From JAEUOS01 sp046160545 (lineage in GTDB: Bacteria; Pseudomonadota; Gammaproteobacteria; Burkholderiales; JAEUOS01): 64,000 nt of DNA. The first letter of the stretch is position 1. The number at the start of each line of letters is the position of its first letter. Position numbers and translations under genes: made by a program. Below the pieces are notes generated by a model. That model did not search any database, was not told the DNA's origin, and was given only the letters and a program-made list of their open reading frames with translations. The DNA lies in NCBI GenBank assembly GCA_046160545.1, contig JBJXGS010000184.1, positions 1 to 64,000 of the forward strand, in the 5' to 3' direction. Positions 1 through 10,441 of the stretch are shown piece by piece.

Positions 1-777
1 TACCGCATCGGCGCGGTCAATTCGATCAACTGGGCGCGCGTGCTGGCGCAGACGGTCTACTACTTCAAGGGCTATTTCGCGGCCACCCGCGGTGACGATG
101 AAGAGGTTTCTTTCGCCGTGCCGTCGGGCAATTTCGGCAATATCTACGCGGGTCATGTGGCGCGCATGATGGGCCTGCCGATCCGACGCCTGGTGTTGGC
201 CACCAACGAGAACGATGTGCTCGACGAGTTCTTCCGAACCGGCGTGTACCGGGTGCGCGGCAGCGCCGAGACGAGGCAGACCTCAAGCCCGTCGATGGAC
301 ATATCGAAGGCCTCGAATTTCGAGCGGTTTGTTTTCGATGCGACCGGGCGCGACCCTGCGGCGGTGCGCGACCTGTGGCGGCAGATCGATCAGTCGGGGC
401 GCTTCGATGCCTCAGGCGCCGCCTGGTTCCAGCACCTCTCGCGATATGGCTTCGTGTCGGGTTCGAGCCGCCACGCCGATCGCCTTGCCACCATCCGTCA
501 TACCTGGGAGACCCATCGGGTCATGATCGACACCCATACGGCTGACGGCCTCAAGGTTGCGCTAGAGCATCGGGAGCCCGGCATTCCGATGGTCGTGTTG
601 GAGACCGCCCAGCCGGCCAAGTTCGAGGAGACCATCGTCGAGGCCCTTGGCATCAAGCCGCCGCGTCCGCCGGGTTTTGCGGATATCGAGAAGCTGCCGC
701 AGCACTTCCAGGTAGTTCCCGCTTCCGCCGACGTGGTCAAACGGATCATCGAGAAAATGGGGTCTGACCCCATTTAG
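1..777 (+). CDS. thrC: Threonine synthase, C-terminal part (5' end outside window)
   Basis: A PLP enzyme that converts O-phosphohomoserine to threonine, the last step of threonine synthesis. The frame is open from base 1, so only the last 258 residues are visible; the PLP-binding lysine lies upstream of the window. The SGNFGN phosphate-binding loop is at visible residues 42-47, and the segment 'LATNENDVLDEFF' is typical of the family. Oddity: the final residues, KMGSDPI, and the first base of the TAG stop are encoded by a perfect 21-bp palindrome at 755-775 that recurs at 803-823. The true C-terminus has therefore been replaced or extended by repeat DNA. The molybdenum cofactor genes follow on the same strand. 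Confidence 0.96.
   Translation, partial: YRIGAVNSINWARVLAQTVYYFKGYFAATRGDDEEVSFAVPSGNFGNIYAGHVARMMGLPIRRLVLATNENDVLDEFFRTGVYRVRGSAETRQTSSPSMDISKASNFERFVFDATGRDPAAVRDLWRQIDQSGRFDASGAAWFQHLSRYGFVSGSSRHADRLATIRHTWETHRVMIDTHTADGLKVALEHREPGIPMVVLETAQPAKFEETIVEALGIKPPRPPGFADIEKLPQHFQVVPASADVVKRIIEKMGSDPI
755..775. repeat. 21-bp perfect palindrome, copy 1 (inside thrC 3' end)
   Basis: Two 10-base arms, AAATGGGGTC and GACCCCATTT, flank a single central T. This copy overlaps the last codons of thrC and the first base of its stop codon. An identical copy lies 27 bp downstream. The two copies could form individual hairpins, or pair with each other because each is self-complementary. Confidence 0.95.
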
Positions 778-802
778 CGGGTCAGCCGCGCACCCAGGAG
801 AC

Positions 803-823
803 AAATGGGGTCTGACCCCATTT
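803..823. repeat. 21-bp perfect palindrome, copy 2 (upstream of mobB)
   Basis: Identical to the copy at 755-775. It ends 7 bases before the mobB ATG, so it occupies the space where a ribosome binding site would normally lie. As RNA it would fold into a stable hairpin next to the mobB start. I found no third copy in the window. Confidence 0.95.
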
Positions 824-830
824 CTTTGGC

Positions 831-1337
831 ATGCCCAAGATATTCGGATTCGCCGGTTTTTCGGGGTCAGGCAAGACCACCCTGATCGAGCAGCTGATTC
901 CACGCTTCGTGGCTGCGCGGCTGCGGGTGGCGCTCATCAAGCATGCGCACCACGCCTTCGACATCGACAAGCCGGGCAAGGACTCGTTTCGGCACCGCGA
1001 GGCGGGCGCGGGCGAAGTGCTGGTGACTTCCGACACGCGCTGGGTGCTGATGCACGAACTGCGCGGCGCGCCCGAACCCACGCTTGAACAGCAGATCGCA
1101 CGCTTTTCGCCGTGCGACATGGTGCTGGTCGAGGGGTTCAAGCGCGCCGCGATCCCCAAGCTGGAGGTGCATCGCCCTACGCTTGGCAAACCTCTCCTGC
1201 ATGTCGAGGACGCCAATATCGTGGCTGTCGCCAGCGACGCACACATCGCCACCGCACTGCCCGTGCTCGACATCAACAATGCGCAGCAGGTTGCCGAATT
1301 TATAATGCGTCACCTTTCCCTTTCCTCGCGCGCATGA
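831..1337 (+). CDS. mobB: Molybdopterin-guanine dinucleotide biosynthesis adaptor MobB
   Basis: A GTP-binding protein of 168 residues that assists formation of the guanine dinucleotide molybdenum cofactor. A Walker A loop (GFSGSGKTT, residues 9-17) follows the first beta strand. 'IKHAHH' and 'VLVEGFK' are MobB signatures. No good Shine-Dalgarno sequence precedes the ATG because the palindrome at 803-823 sits there. The stop codon overlaps the moeA start as ATGA, implying translational coupling. Its place between thrC and moeA, next to the palindromes, could reflect an insertion into an otherwise conserved gene order. That last point is inference. Confidence 0.93.
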   Translation: MPKIFGFAGFSGSGKTTLIEQLIPRFVAARLRVALIKHAHHAFDIDKPGKDSFRHREAGAGEVLVTSDTRWVLMHELRGAPEPTLEQQIARFSPCDMVLVEGFKRAAIPKLEVHRPTLGKPLLHVEDANIVAVASDAHIATALPVLDINNAQQVAEFIMRHLSLSSRA

Positions 1338-2551
1338 AGCCGGCCATGCTCTCGGTGGACGAGGCGCTCGCTGCGCTGCTCGCCGCCGCCCATCCCGTGG
1401 AAGACATCGAGCATGTGCCCACGATCGATGCCTTCGGGCGTGTGCTGGCCGCGCCGCTCACCTCGCGCATTGATGTGCCGCCCCAGGACAACACGTCGAT
1501 GGATGGGTATGCCTTGCGAGCCGCCGACGTGCCGGCACCAGGCACGCGCCTGCCCGTGTCGCAGCGCGTGCCGGCTGGTTCCGTCCCCGCGCCGCTCCTG
1601 CCGGGCAGCGCAGCGCGCATCTTCACCGGAGCGGGCATTCCGCCGGGGGCCGATGCGGTGGTCATGCAGGAGCAGTGTGTTGCCGACGGCGATGCAATCC
1701 TTGTCAACCATGTGCCTGAGGCCGGTGAGTGGGTGCGCCGCGCCGGCGAAGACATTCGCCGCGATGCAACCATTCTTGAGGCCGGCACGCTCTTGACGCC
1801 GCAGGCCTGTGGCCTGGCGGCCTCGGTGGGAGTCGCCACAATCCCGCTCAGGCGTCGGCTTAAGGTGGCCGTGTTTTTCACCGGCGACGAGCTGGCCATG
1901 CCGGGCGAAGCGCTCAAGCCCGGGGCGATCTACAACTCCAATCGCTTTGTTTTGTCGGGCCTGGTGCGCGGGCTGGGCTGCGCGCTGACCGACTTCGGCA
2001 TTGTGCGTGACTCGCTGCCGGCGACCCGCGAGGTGCTGCGCGAGGCCGCGCGCGAACATGACCTGATCGTCACCAGCGGTGGCGTCTCGGTCGGCGAAGA
2101 GGATCACGTGCGACCCGCGGTCGAGGCCGAAGGTGAGCTGACGTTGTGGCAGATCGCGGTCAAGCCCGGCAAGCCCCTGGCCCATGGACGGGTGCGCAAT
2201 GCCCGGGGCCATGCGGACTTCATCGGCCTGCCGGGCAATCCGGTTTCGGCCTTCGTCACCTTCCTGCTTTTCGTGCGGCCTTTCATATTGAGGCGCGCGG
2301 GCGTCGCCGACACCGCGCCGCGCGCCTTGACCCTGCGTGCGGATTTCGATTGGCAGCGTCCGGATCGCAGGCGCGAGTTCCTGCGCGCGCGCATGAACGC
2401 CGAAGGCGGGTTGGACCTGTTTCCCAACCAGAGCTCCGGCGTGCTGACCTCGACGGTGTGGGGTGACGGGTTGATCGACAACCCGCCGGCGCAAGCGATT
2501 CGGCGCGGGGAGTCCGTGCGTTTTCTGCCTTTTTCGGGTTTGGTCAGGTGA
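1334..2551 (+). CDS. moeA: Molybdopterin molybdenumtransferase MoeA
   Basis: Inserts molybdate into adenylylated molybdopterin in the cytoplasm. The protein has 405 residues, normal for the family. Visible motifs are DNTSMDGYA (52-60), TGDE (183-186), SGGVSVGEED (248-257), the KPGKP loop near 278 and GLPGNP (298-303). An upstream in-frame start at 1112 exists, but the stretch before 1334 is out-of-frame mobB sequence, and the ATG at 1334 overlaps the mobB stop by four bases. A TATAAT hexamer at 1301-1306 inside mobB could be an internal -10, but I see no matching -35. The stop overlaps the moaD start (GTGA). Confidence 0.96.
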   Translation: MKPAMLSVDEALAALLAAAHPVEDIEHVPTIDAFGRVLAAPLTSRIDVPPQDNTSMDGYALRAADVPAPGTRLPVSQRVPAGSVPAPLLPGSAARIFTGAGIPPGADAVVMQEQCVADGDAILVNHVPEAGEWVRRAGEDIRRDATILEAGTLLTPQACGLAASVGVATIPLRRRLKVAVFFTGDELAMPGEALKPGAIYNSNRFVLSGLVRGLGCALTDFGIVRDSLPATREVLREAAREHDLIVTSGGVSVGEEDHVRPAVEAEGELTLWQIAVKPGKPLAHGRVRNARGHADFIGLPGNPVSAFVTFLLFVRPFILRRAGVADTAPRALTLRADFDWQRPDRRREFLRARMNAEGGLDLFPNQSSGVLTSTVWGDGLIDNPPAQAIRRGESVRFLPFSGLVR

Positions 2552-2805
2552 AGATCCATCTCTTCTACTTTGCCGGCCTGCGCGAAGCCTTGGGGCAGGC
2601 CGGTGAATCCTTGACCCTGCCGTCCGGGGTGGCCAACATTGGCGAGTTGCGATCGCACCTTGCGTCACGCGGCGGACCCTACGCGACCCAGTTTGCCGCC
2701 GGGCGCAACCTGCGCGCTGCGCTCAATCAGGACATGGCGCCAGCAACGGCTGCGATCAGCGAAGGCGACGAGGTCGCGTTCTTTCCGCCGGTCACCGGGG
2801 GTTAA
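2548..2805 (+). CDS. moaD: Molybdopterin synthase sulfur carrier subunit MoaD
   Basis: Small ubiquitin-like subunit (85 residues). It carries the sulfur that MoaE transfers to precursor Z. The C-terminal Gly-Gly (residues 84-85), thiocarboxylated by MoeB, is present after 'FFPPVT'. The GTG start overlaps the moeA stop by four bases, indicating coupled translation. moaE starts five bases after the stop. Confidence 0.96.
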   Translation: MKIHLFYFAGLREALGQAGESLTLPSGVANIGELRSHLASRGGPYATQFAAGRNLRAALNQDMAPATAAISEGDEVAFFPPVTGG

Positions 2806-2810
2806 AGCAC

Positions 2811-3281
2811 ATGCCCGCACGGGTACAGAAACAGGACTTCGACCTGACGCATGAGGTGGCGCAACTGCGCGCGGCACAGGGCGAGCGCGCGCGTGCGATC
2901 GGTGCAATCGCGACTTTCGTCGGCACCGTGCGCGATCACAACGAGGGCGATGGCGTTGCAGCGATGACTCTCGAGCACTATCCGGGAATGACTGAACGCG
3001 CGCTGGAAAAGATCATTGCCGAAGCGCGCGCGCGCTGGGACATCTTCGACGCCCTCGCCGTGCATCGGGTCGGCCAGCTATTTCCGGGTGACCAGATCGT
3101 GCTGGTCGTAGCGCTCGGCGCGCATCGTGGCGAGGCCTTTGCGGCCTGCGAGTTCATCATGGACTATCTGAAGACCGAGGCGCCGTTCTGGAAAAAGGAG
3201 ACCACCTCCGGTGGCGAACGCTGGGTCGAGGCGCGAGCGTCCGACGACGTGGCCGCCGAACGATGGAAAGCCGGCTCTTGA
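2811..3281 (+). CDS. moaE: Molybdopterin synthase catalytic subunit MoaE
   Basis: Large subunit of molybdopterin synthase, 156 residues; it forms the heterotetramer with MoaD and converts precursor Z to molybdopterin. The conserved arginine of 'GTVRDHN' (R41), H105-R106 in 'GAHRGE', the active-site lysine K121 in 'MDYLKTEAPFWKKE' and the second lysine at 128/129 all match the E. coli enzyme's catalytic set. The 3' end overlaps crcB by 19 bases in another frame. Confidence 0.96.
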   Translation: MPARVQKQDFDLTHEVAQLRAAQGERARAIGAIATFVGTVRDHNEGDGVAAMTLEHYPGMTERALEKIIAEARARWDIFDALAVHRVGQLFPGDQIVLVVALGAHRGEAFAACEFIMDYLKTEAPFWKKETTSGGERWVEARASDDVAAERWKAGS

Positions 3282-3661
3282 ACGCAGCCGGCTTCCTGGC
3301 TGTCGGGGTGGGTGCGGTACTGGGGGCCTGGGCACGCTGGCTGCTCGGACTCTGGCTCAATCCCATGCACCCCTGGCTGCCGCTGGGTACCCTGGCGGCG
3401 AATCTGTTCGGTGGTCTCCTGGTTGGATTCGCCGTCGCGGCGTTCAGCGATCACCCGCTGCTTGACGCGCAGTGGCGCCTGTTCCTGGTGACCGGATTTC
3501 TTGGCGCGCTGACCACTTTTTCGACATTTTCTAGCGAGGGAGTGGCTCTGCTCATGGCTGGGCGCATCGGTGCGGCCGCCACGCACGCGGCGCTGCATTT
3601 GGCCGGTTCCCTGATTGCGACCTTCGCCGGCATCGTCGCCTGGCGCTCCCTGGCGGGTTGA
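3263..3661 (+). CDS. crcB: Fluoride ion channel CrcB/Fluc
   Basis: Small inner-membrane protein (132 residues, four predicted helices) that exports fluoride as an antiparallel dimer. The family signature 'GTLAANLFGG' (N47 region) and the phenylalanine/threonine track 'TTFSTFSSE' (84-92) are intact. The start codon lies inside the moaE reading frame (19-base overlap), so it is probably expressed with the molybdenum cofactor operon. I saw no fluoride riboswitch upstream. It ends 24 bases from the convergent kinase gene. Confidence 0.95.
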   Translation: MESRLLNAAGFLAVGVGAVLGAWARWLLGLWLNPMHPWLPLGTLAANLFGGLLVGFAVAAFSDHPLLDAQWRLFLVTGFLGALTTFSTFSSEGVALLMAGRIGAAATHAALHLAGSLIATFAGIVAWRSLAG

Positions 3662-3685
3662 TCGCCGCGGGCGGCGCGCTGCCAG

Positions 3686-5008
3686 TCAGTCGCTGCCGGC
3701 CTTGAGCATTGCGAAGCGCGCGTTGATATTGCCGACGCGGTCGAGCAGCACGCGCATGCAGGCCTTGTTGAATTCGGCCTGCACGCCGTCGCTGGCGGTA
3801 CGCATGGCGCCGGCCTTGAGCTCGATGATCTGGCAATCGGTATAGGCAGTCATGGTGGTGCTGCGACGGGTGATCTGATCCTGGAAATAAAGCATCTCGC
3901 CGAAGCAGCCGCCGCGCTTGACCGATCCGACCTTCTGGCCGCGGATCGAGACGTCGACCTCGCCTTCGACGAGTACGTACAGCGCGTCGCCCTGGTCGCC
4001 TTCGCGGATGATGACCTCGTGCCTCTGTGCCCGTCGCCAGGTCGAGATGCGCACCAGTTCCCACAGTTCGGGATCGGAAAAACCGGCGAAAAAGGGCAGT
4101 GCGCGCAGCGCCTCGAACTGCTCGGTGTCGGAAGTCTCGGCGTCCTCGCTGCGCAGCTGTGCGAAAGCCTGGGTCAGGTCGCGGCAAAAGTCAGCCCAGT
4201 GCGCGTAACGCTCATCGCGCGTCTTGGCGAGCGCCCGGCCGATGATGGCGTCGAGCACGCGCGGCAGGCCGGCACGCAATTCGGAGGGGCGTGCCGGCTC
4301 GGTATTGAGGATCGCGTAGACCAGGCCCATGGGGTTGCTGGCGACAAAGGGCAGGCGTCCGGTGATGAGGCGATACATGACCACGCCCAGTGAATAGATG
4401 TCGCTCTGGTGCGTGAGGTTCTCGTTGCGGATCTGCTCGGGAGACATGTAGGCTGGCGAGCCGATCACGGTGTCGCCGGTGCCGGTCATGGCGCGCGTGG
4501 TGTCGACCCCGCTCTTGGCCAGCACCGAGGCGCCGAAGTCGGAGATCTTGATGTCACCGCCGGCGGTCATCAGGATGTTGCCGGGCTTGATGTCGCGATG
4601 GATCACGCCCTGGCGCATCGCCGCCTCGAGCGCGCGCGCGCACTTGAAGACGATTTCGACCACGCGGGTCAGGGGCAGGAGTTTGTCCGGCTCGGCGTAC
4701 TGGTCCAGCGTGCCGCCGGCCACATACTCCATGACGACATAGGAAACCCGGTCCTCGCTGGCGGCATCGTAGATTTCCGCGATATGCGGGTGTTGCAGGC
4801 GGCCGACCAGGCCGGCCTCGGCGATGAAGGCCTTGCGGCGCATGGAGCGGCCGCGCGGGTCGGGAGCATCGTCGCTGAAATCGAATACCTTGATCGCGAC
4901 TTCACGCCCTGCGAAGCCGTCGCGGCCAAGGTACACCCGCGAGGTCGCACCGCGACCGAGTTCGCCGACCACGTCGTACTTGCCGATGCGCTCGGTCAGC
5001 TCAAACAT
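3686..5008 (-). CDS. Serine/threonine protein kinase with C-terminal cyclic-nucleotide-binding domain
   Basis: A cytosolic Hanks-type kinase of 440 residues. The kinase domain (about 9-285) has the glycine loop near 18-20, K40, E64, HRD 137-139, K141, N144, DFG 157-159 and a SPE motif at 189-191, so all catalytic residues are present. After an acidic linker, residues 303-410 form a cNMP-binding fold with 'GDALYVLVEGEVDV' and a phosphate-cassette-like 'FGEMLYF...RRSTT'. The implied architecture is a kinase allosterically gated by a cyclic nucleotide. There is no transmembrane segment, unlike PASTA kinases. The gene just upstream (stop 13 bases away) is probably co-transcribed. Substrates are unknown. 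Confidence 0.9.
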   Translation of the reverse strand: MFELTERIGKYDVVGELGRGATSRVYLGRDGFAGREVAIKVFDFSDDAPDPRGRSMRRKAFIAEAGLVGRLQHPHIAEIYDAASEDRVSYVVMEYVAGGTLDQYAEPDKLLPLTRVVEIVFKCARALEAAMRQGVIHRDIKPGNILMTAGGDIKISDFGASVLAKSGVDTTRAMTGTGDTVIGSPAYMSPEQIRNENLTHQSDIYSLGVVMYRLITGRLPFVASNPMGLVYAILNTEPARPSELRAGLPRVLDAIIGRALAKTRDERYAHWADFCRDLTQAFAQLRSEDAETSDTEQFEALRALPFFAGFSDPELWELVRISTWRRAQRHEVIIREGDQGDALYVLVEGEVDVSIRGQKVGSVKRGGCFGEMLYFQDQITRRSTTMTAYTDCQIIELKAGAMRTASDGVQAEFNKACMRVLLDRVGNINARFAMLKAGSD

Positions 5009-5020
5009 TGGCTCGCCCGG

Positions 5021-5551
5021 TCAGTTGAGCAGCCGCGTGGGCTGCCCGGCGTCGGGACCGGGCCCCGGCGGCGGCGCGATCGGCTCCAGATTCAGGTTCC
5101 ATTCAGCCGCGCGCACCGCCGACTCGATCAGGCGCAGAAGTGAGTGCAACAGGCGGTCATCCAGGGCGATCTCGATGCCGCGCCCGGCCAGCGGATCAAT
5201 ACTGACCCGATACGCGCCGGGGCCTGCGGCGTTCACCCGTGCCCGGGTGGCCAGAAAGGGGGCCTCGCCCAAGGGGTAGCTGCGCGGCGCGCCGCTGGGG
5301 TGCTCGAAAGGGCGCGAAAAGTCGGTTTGCGCCAACGCCTTTTCGCGTTCGAAGGCCAGCACCTCGCGGCGCGCTGCCGGCGCCCGTAGCGCGACACCGG
5401 CGTCGGCTATGCGCAACAATTCGGGCCACAAGAGGCGCACATAGCGTCGCGTCATGTGAGCGCGGATCTCCTGACCATCGGTGGTCGAGACGCGCAACAG
5501 CAGCCGGTCCTCCGCAGGATCGAAGACAACCTGCAACTGATGGATCTGCAT
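5021..5551 (-). CDS. Conserved hypothetical protein upstream of kinase
   Basis: A 176-residue soluble protein I cannot assign. The N-terminus ('MQIHQLQVVFDPAEDRLLLRV') looks like a beta-rich domain, followed by a helical middle rich in Arg and Ala. The C-terminus is proline-rich and probably disordered. There is no signal peptide, no membrane helix and no cysteine. It lies 12 bases upstream of the Ser/Thr kinase on the same strand, so it may be a partner or substrate of that kinase; this is inference from position only. The upstream region is shared with the divergent clpB promoter. Confidence 0.75.
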   Translation of the reverse strand: MQIHQLQVVFDPAEDRLLLRVSTTDGQEIRAHMTRRYVRLLWPELLRIADAGVALRAPAARREVLAFEREKALAQTDFSRPFEHPSGAPRSYPLGEAPFLATRARVNAAGPGAYRVSIDPLAGRGIEIALDDRLLHSLLRLIESAVRAAEWNLNLEPIAPPPGPGPDAGQPTRLLN

Positions 5552-5605
5552 TCGACCATGCTAGCGCATTTTGATCTGCGTCAATCGCCGAAAAACGCCC
5601 GCAGC

Positions 5606-5631
5606 CTTGAAAATTGTCACAGAATCCTCAT
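5606..5631 (+). promoter_or_regulatory. Sigma-32 (heat shock) promoter of clpB
   Basis: The -35 CTTGAAA lies at 5606-5612 and the -10 CCTCAT at 5626-5631, with 13 bases between. The sigma-32 consensus is CTTGAAA, 13-15 bases, CCCCAT. There is one mismatch in the -10. The expected transcript start is near 5638, and an AGGAGA ribosome binding site follows at 5656-5661. Confidence 0.85.
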
Positions 5632-5667
5632 GTTCTACTGCAGGTTCCCTGATTCAGGAGAGATTCC

Positions 5668-8268
<2,601 letters not shown>

Positions 8269-8273
8269 GCGAC

Positions 8274-8843
8274 TTATTTGGCAGCGCGGCGCGCCTCCGC
8301 GAGGTGCTGGGTCAGGCCCAGGTCGGAGAGGACGGTGATGTCGTTGGCAGCGGCGTATTCAATCGCCGCCGGGGCGACGGCTCCGGCGGTCACGTAGATC
8401 GCAGCACGCGCTTCGGCAGCTCGCTGCGCTTCGGCCAGCTCACGCAAGGGGGCGACCCCGGTCTGGGCGGCCTTCCAGCGCTTGCAGGCCAACAGCGTGA
8501 CGTAGCCGTCGCGGGTAAGTGTGAAGTCGGCGACGCCGCGTGCCGGAGCCACCTCGTACCCGCGGCCGCGGAAGCTTTCCTGGACCTCGGTGGAGAACTC
8601 GTTCCATCCCATGCCGCGCAGGCGCTCCATGGTCGCGTCCACCTTGGCCTGGCCCGGGATCTTGGACTGCTTCCAGGCGACCCAGGCGCCGATGCCAAGA
8701 AAGGGCAGGGTGGTTGCTATCGCGTAGGCTGCCGGCAGGAACAGTTTCGCGATCGCGAACAATCCCAGTGCGATCAGAAAACTCACCCACCACGGAGACC
8801 GCAGCAGGAAGGCGAAGAGCGAACCGTCGCGCGGCTTGATCAT
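8274..8843 (-). CDS. Membrane-anchored restriction-endonuclease-like (Mrr/DUF2034 type) protein
   Basis: Protein of 189 residues. Two N-terminal hydrophobic helices (about 17-58) are followed by a soluble domain resembling the Mrr-type PD-(D/E)xK nuclease fold: 'GVADFTLTRDGY' then 'VTLLACKRWKA', and a Rossmann-like end ('AIYVTAGAVAPAAIEYA...ITVLSDLGL'). In active members the strand reads QCKxW or ECK; here the Q/E is alanine, so nuclease activity is doubtful. The start MIKPRDG was chosen because the frame upstream of it is cysS coding DNA. It is 40 bases downstream of cysS and converges on clpB. Role unknown. Confidence 0.8.
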   Translation of the reverse strand: MIKPRDGSLFAFLLRSPWWVSFLIALGLFAIAKLFLPAAYAIATTLPFLGIGAWVAWKQSKIPGQAKVDATMERLRGMGWNEFSTEVQESFRGRGYEVAPARGVADFTLTRDGYVTLLACKRWKAAQTGVAPLRELAEAQRAAEARAAIYVTAGAVAPAAIEYAAANDITVLSDLGLTQHLAEARRAAK

Positions 8844-8883
8844 GGCCGGATCGTCGCAATAGTCTGCGGCTGCAGCCGCGCAG

Positions 8884-10275
8884 TCAGGCGCGACGCCATT
8901 CCGTGGCGCCGCCGGGCTTGTCTTCGAGCACGATGCCTCGCGCAAGCAGATCCGCGCGTATCGCATCGGCGCGGGCGAAGTCGCGCGCTTTCTTGGCCTC
9001 CGCGCGCAGCGCGATGGCCGCTTCCACCGCACCGGCGTCGTCCGCGGCCTGATTGCCGCCCGCTTTGAGGAATTCGTCCGGGCTGCGGGTCAGCAGGCCC
9101 ATCAAGCCGGCAAGCGCGCGCAACTGGCGGGCCAGCCCGACCGTGCGCGTGCGATTGACCTCGGCCGCCAGATCGAAAAGCGCGGCAAGGGCGACCGGCG
9201 TATTGAAGTCGTCGTCCATTGCCTCGCGAAAACGCACGGCGTGCGGTTCGGCCCAGTCGATGGCATCTGCGGCGTTTCCCTCAGCCGGAGCGGCCTTGAG
9301 GGCGGTATAGAGCCGCGACAGGCCGGCGCGCGCGTCGTCCAGATGGGCGTCGGAATAGTTGAGCGGGCTGCGATAGTGCGCGCGCAGGATGAAAAAGCGC
9401 ACCACTTCGGCGTCGTAACGCGCGAGCACTTCGCGAATGGTGAAGAAATTGCCCAGGGATTTGGACATCTTTTCGTCATCGACACGCACGAAGCCGTTGT
9501 GCATCCACAGATTGACGAAGCGATGCCCGTGCGCGCCTTCGCTCTGGGCGATCTCGTTCTCGTGATGTGGAAATTGCAGGTCGGCACCGCCGCCGTGGAT
9601 GTCGAAGGATTCGCCCAGGAGGCCGGCGCTCATGGCCGAGCACTCGATATGCCAGCCCGGGCGGCCGACGCCCCAGGGCGAGTCCCAGCGGGTCTCTGCG
9701 GGCTCGTCGGGCTTGGCGCTTTTCCACAGCACGAAGTCCAATGGATCGCGTTTGGCCGATCCGACCTCGACACGTTCACCAGCGCGCAAGTCATCCAGAG
9801 ACTTGCCCGATAGCGCTCCGTATCCTGCGAAGTCGCGCACCGAAAAATTGACGTCGCCATCCGGCGCCCGATAGGCCAGGCCGCGTGACTCGAGCTTGCC
9901 GATCAGTGACAGCATCTGCGGCACGTAGCGGGTCGCGCGCGGCTCGTGGTCGGGCTTCTGCACCCCGAGGGCTGCGGCATCCTCGTCCATCGCTGCGATG
10001 AAGCGCTCGGTCAGTTGCGAGATGGTTTCGCCATTCTCGACCGCGCGCCTGATGATCTTGTCATCGATGTCGGTGATGTTGCGCACGTAAGTGACCGCGT
10101 AGCCCGAGGCGCGCAGCCAGCGTTGCACTGCGTCGAAGACCACCAGCACCCGGGCGTGGCCGATGTGGCAATAGTCGTAGACGGTCATGCCGCACACGTA
10201 CATGCCGACCTTGCCCGGGTTTATGGGCTTGAAATCCTCCTTGCGGCGGGTCAGCGTGTTGTGAATCTTGAGCAT
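8884..10275 (-). CDS. cysS: Cysteinyl-tRNA synthetase
   Basis: Class I aminoacyl-tRNA synthetase (463 residues) that charges tRNA-Cys. The zinc ligands C28, C212, H237 and E241 that read out the cysteine thiol, the HIGH motif (37-40) and KMSKS (269-273) are all present. The start MLKIHNT matches family N-termini; an in-frame start 23 codons upstream (10344) is possible but its extension is not conserved. Divergent from the TPR gene at 10442. In related bacteria cysS is likewise next to the TPR-cyclophilin-lpxH cluster. Confidence 0.96.
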   Translation of the reverse strand: MLKIHNTLTRRKEDFKPINPGKVGMYVCGMTVYDYCHIGHARVLVVFDAVQRWLRASGYAVTYVRNITDIDDKIIRRAVENGETISQLTERFIAAMDEDAAALGVQKPDHEPRATRYVPQMLSLIGKLESRGLAYRAPDGDVNFSVRDFAGYGALSGKSLDDLRAGERVEVGSAKRDPLDFVLWKSAKPDEPAETRWDSPWGVGRPGWHIECSAMSAGLLGESFDIHGGGADLQFPHHENEIAQSEGAHGHRFVNLWMHNGFVRVDDEKMSKSLGNFFTIREVLARYDAEVVRFFILRAHYRSPLNYSDAHLDDARAGLSRLYTALKAAPAEGNAADAIDWAEPHAVRFREAMDDDFNTPVALAALFDLAAEVNRTRTVGLARQLRALAGLMGLLTRSPDEFLKAGGNQAADDAGAVEAAIALRAEAKKARDFARADAIRADLLARGIVLEDKPGGATEWRRA

Positions 10276-10441
10276 GGCTTCAGGGCCTGCGGCGGTGCCC
10301 GGCCGAAGTTGGGTAAAATCAAGTGCTTGGGTTAATTCCACCACGGCAACGGCGAGGCGGGAAGGGCGCGATTTGCGAATCCGACCTCAAGCCTGCCAAG
10401 GTCTCCCAGACGCGCGCGACAATCGAAATCCAGTATAACAA

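Noticed and set aside
1301..1306. TATAAT inside mobB as a moeA promoter
   Set aside because: No -35 at 16-18 bases, and the tight overlaps make a separate promoter unnecessary. Noted only in the moeA entry.
8304..9068. Open frame on the + strand opposite the Mrr-like gene and cysS
   Set aside because: No start signal or homology, and it runs over two real minus-strand genes.
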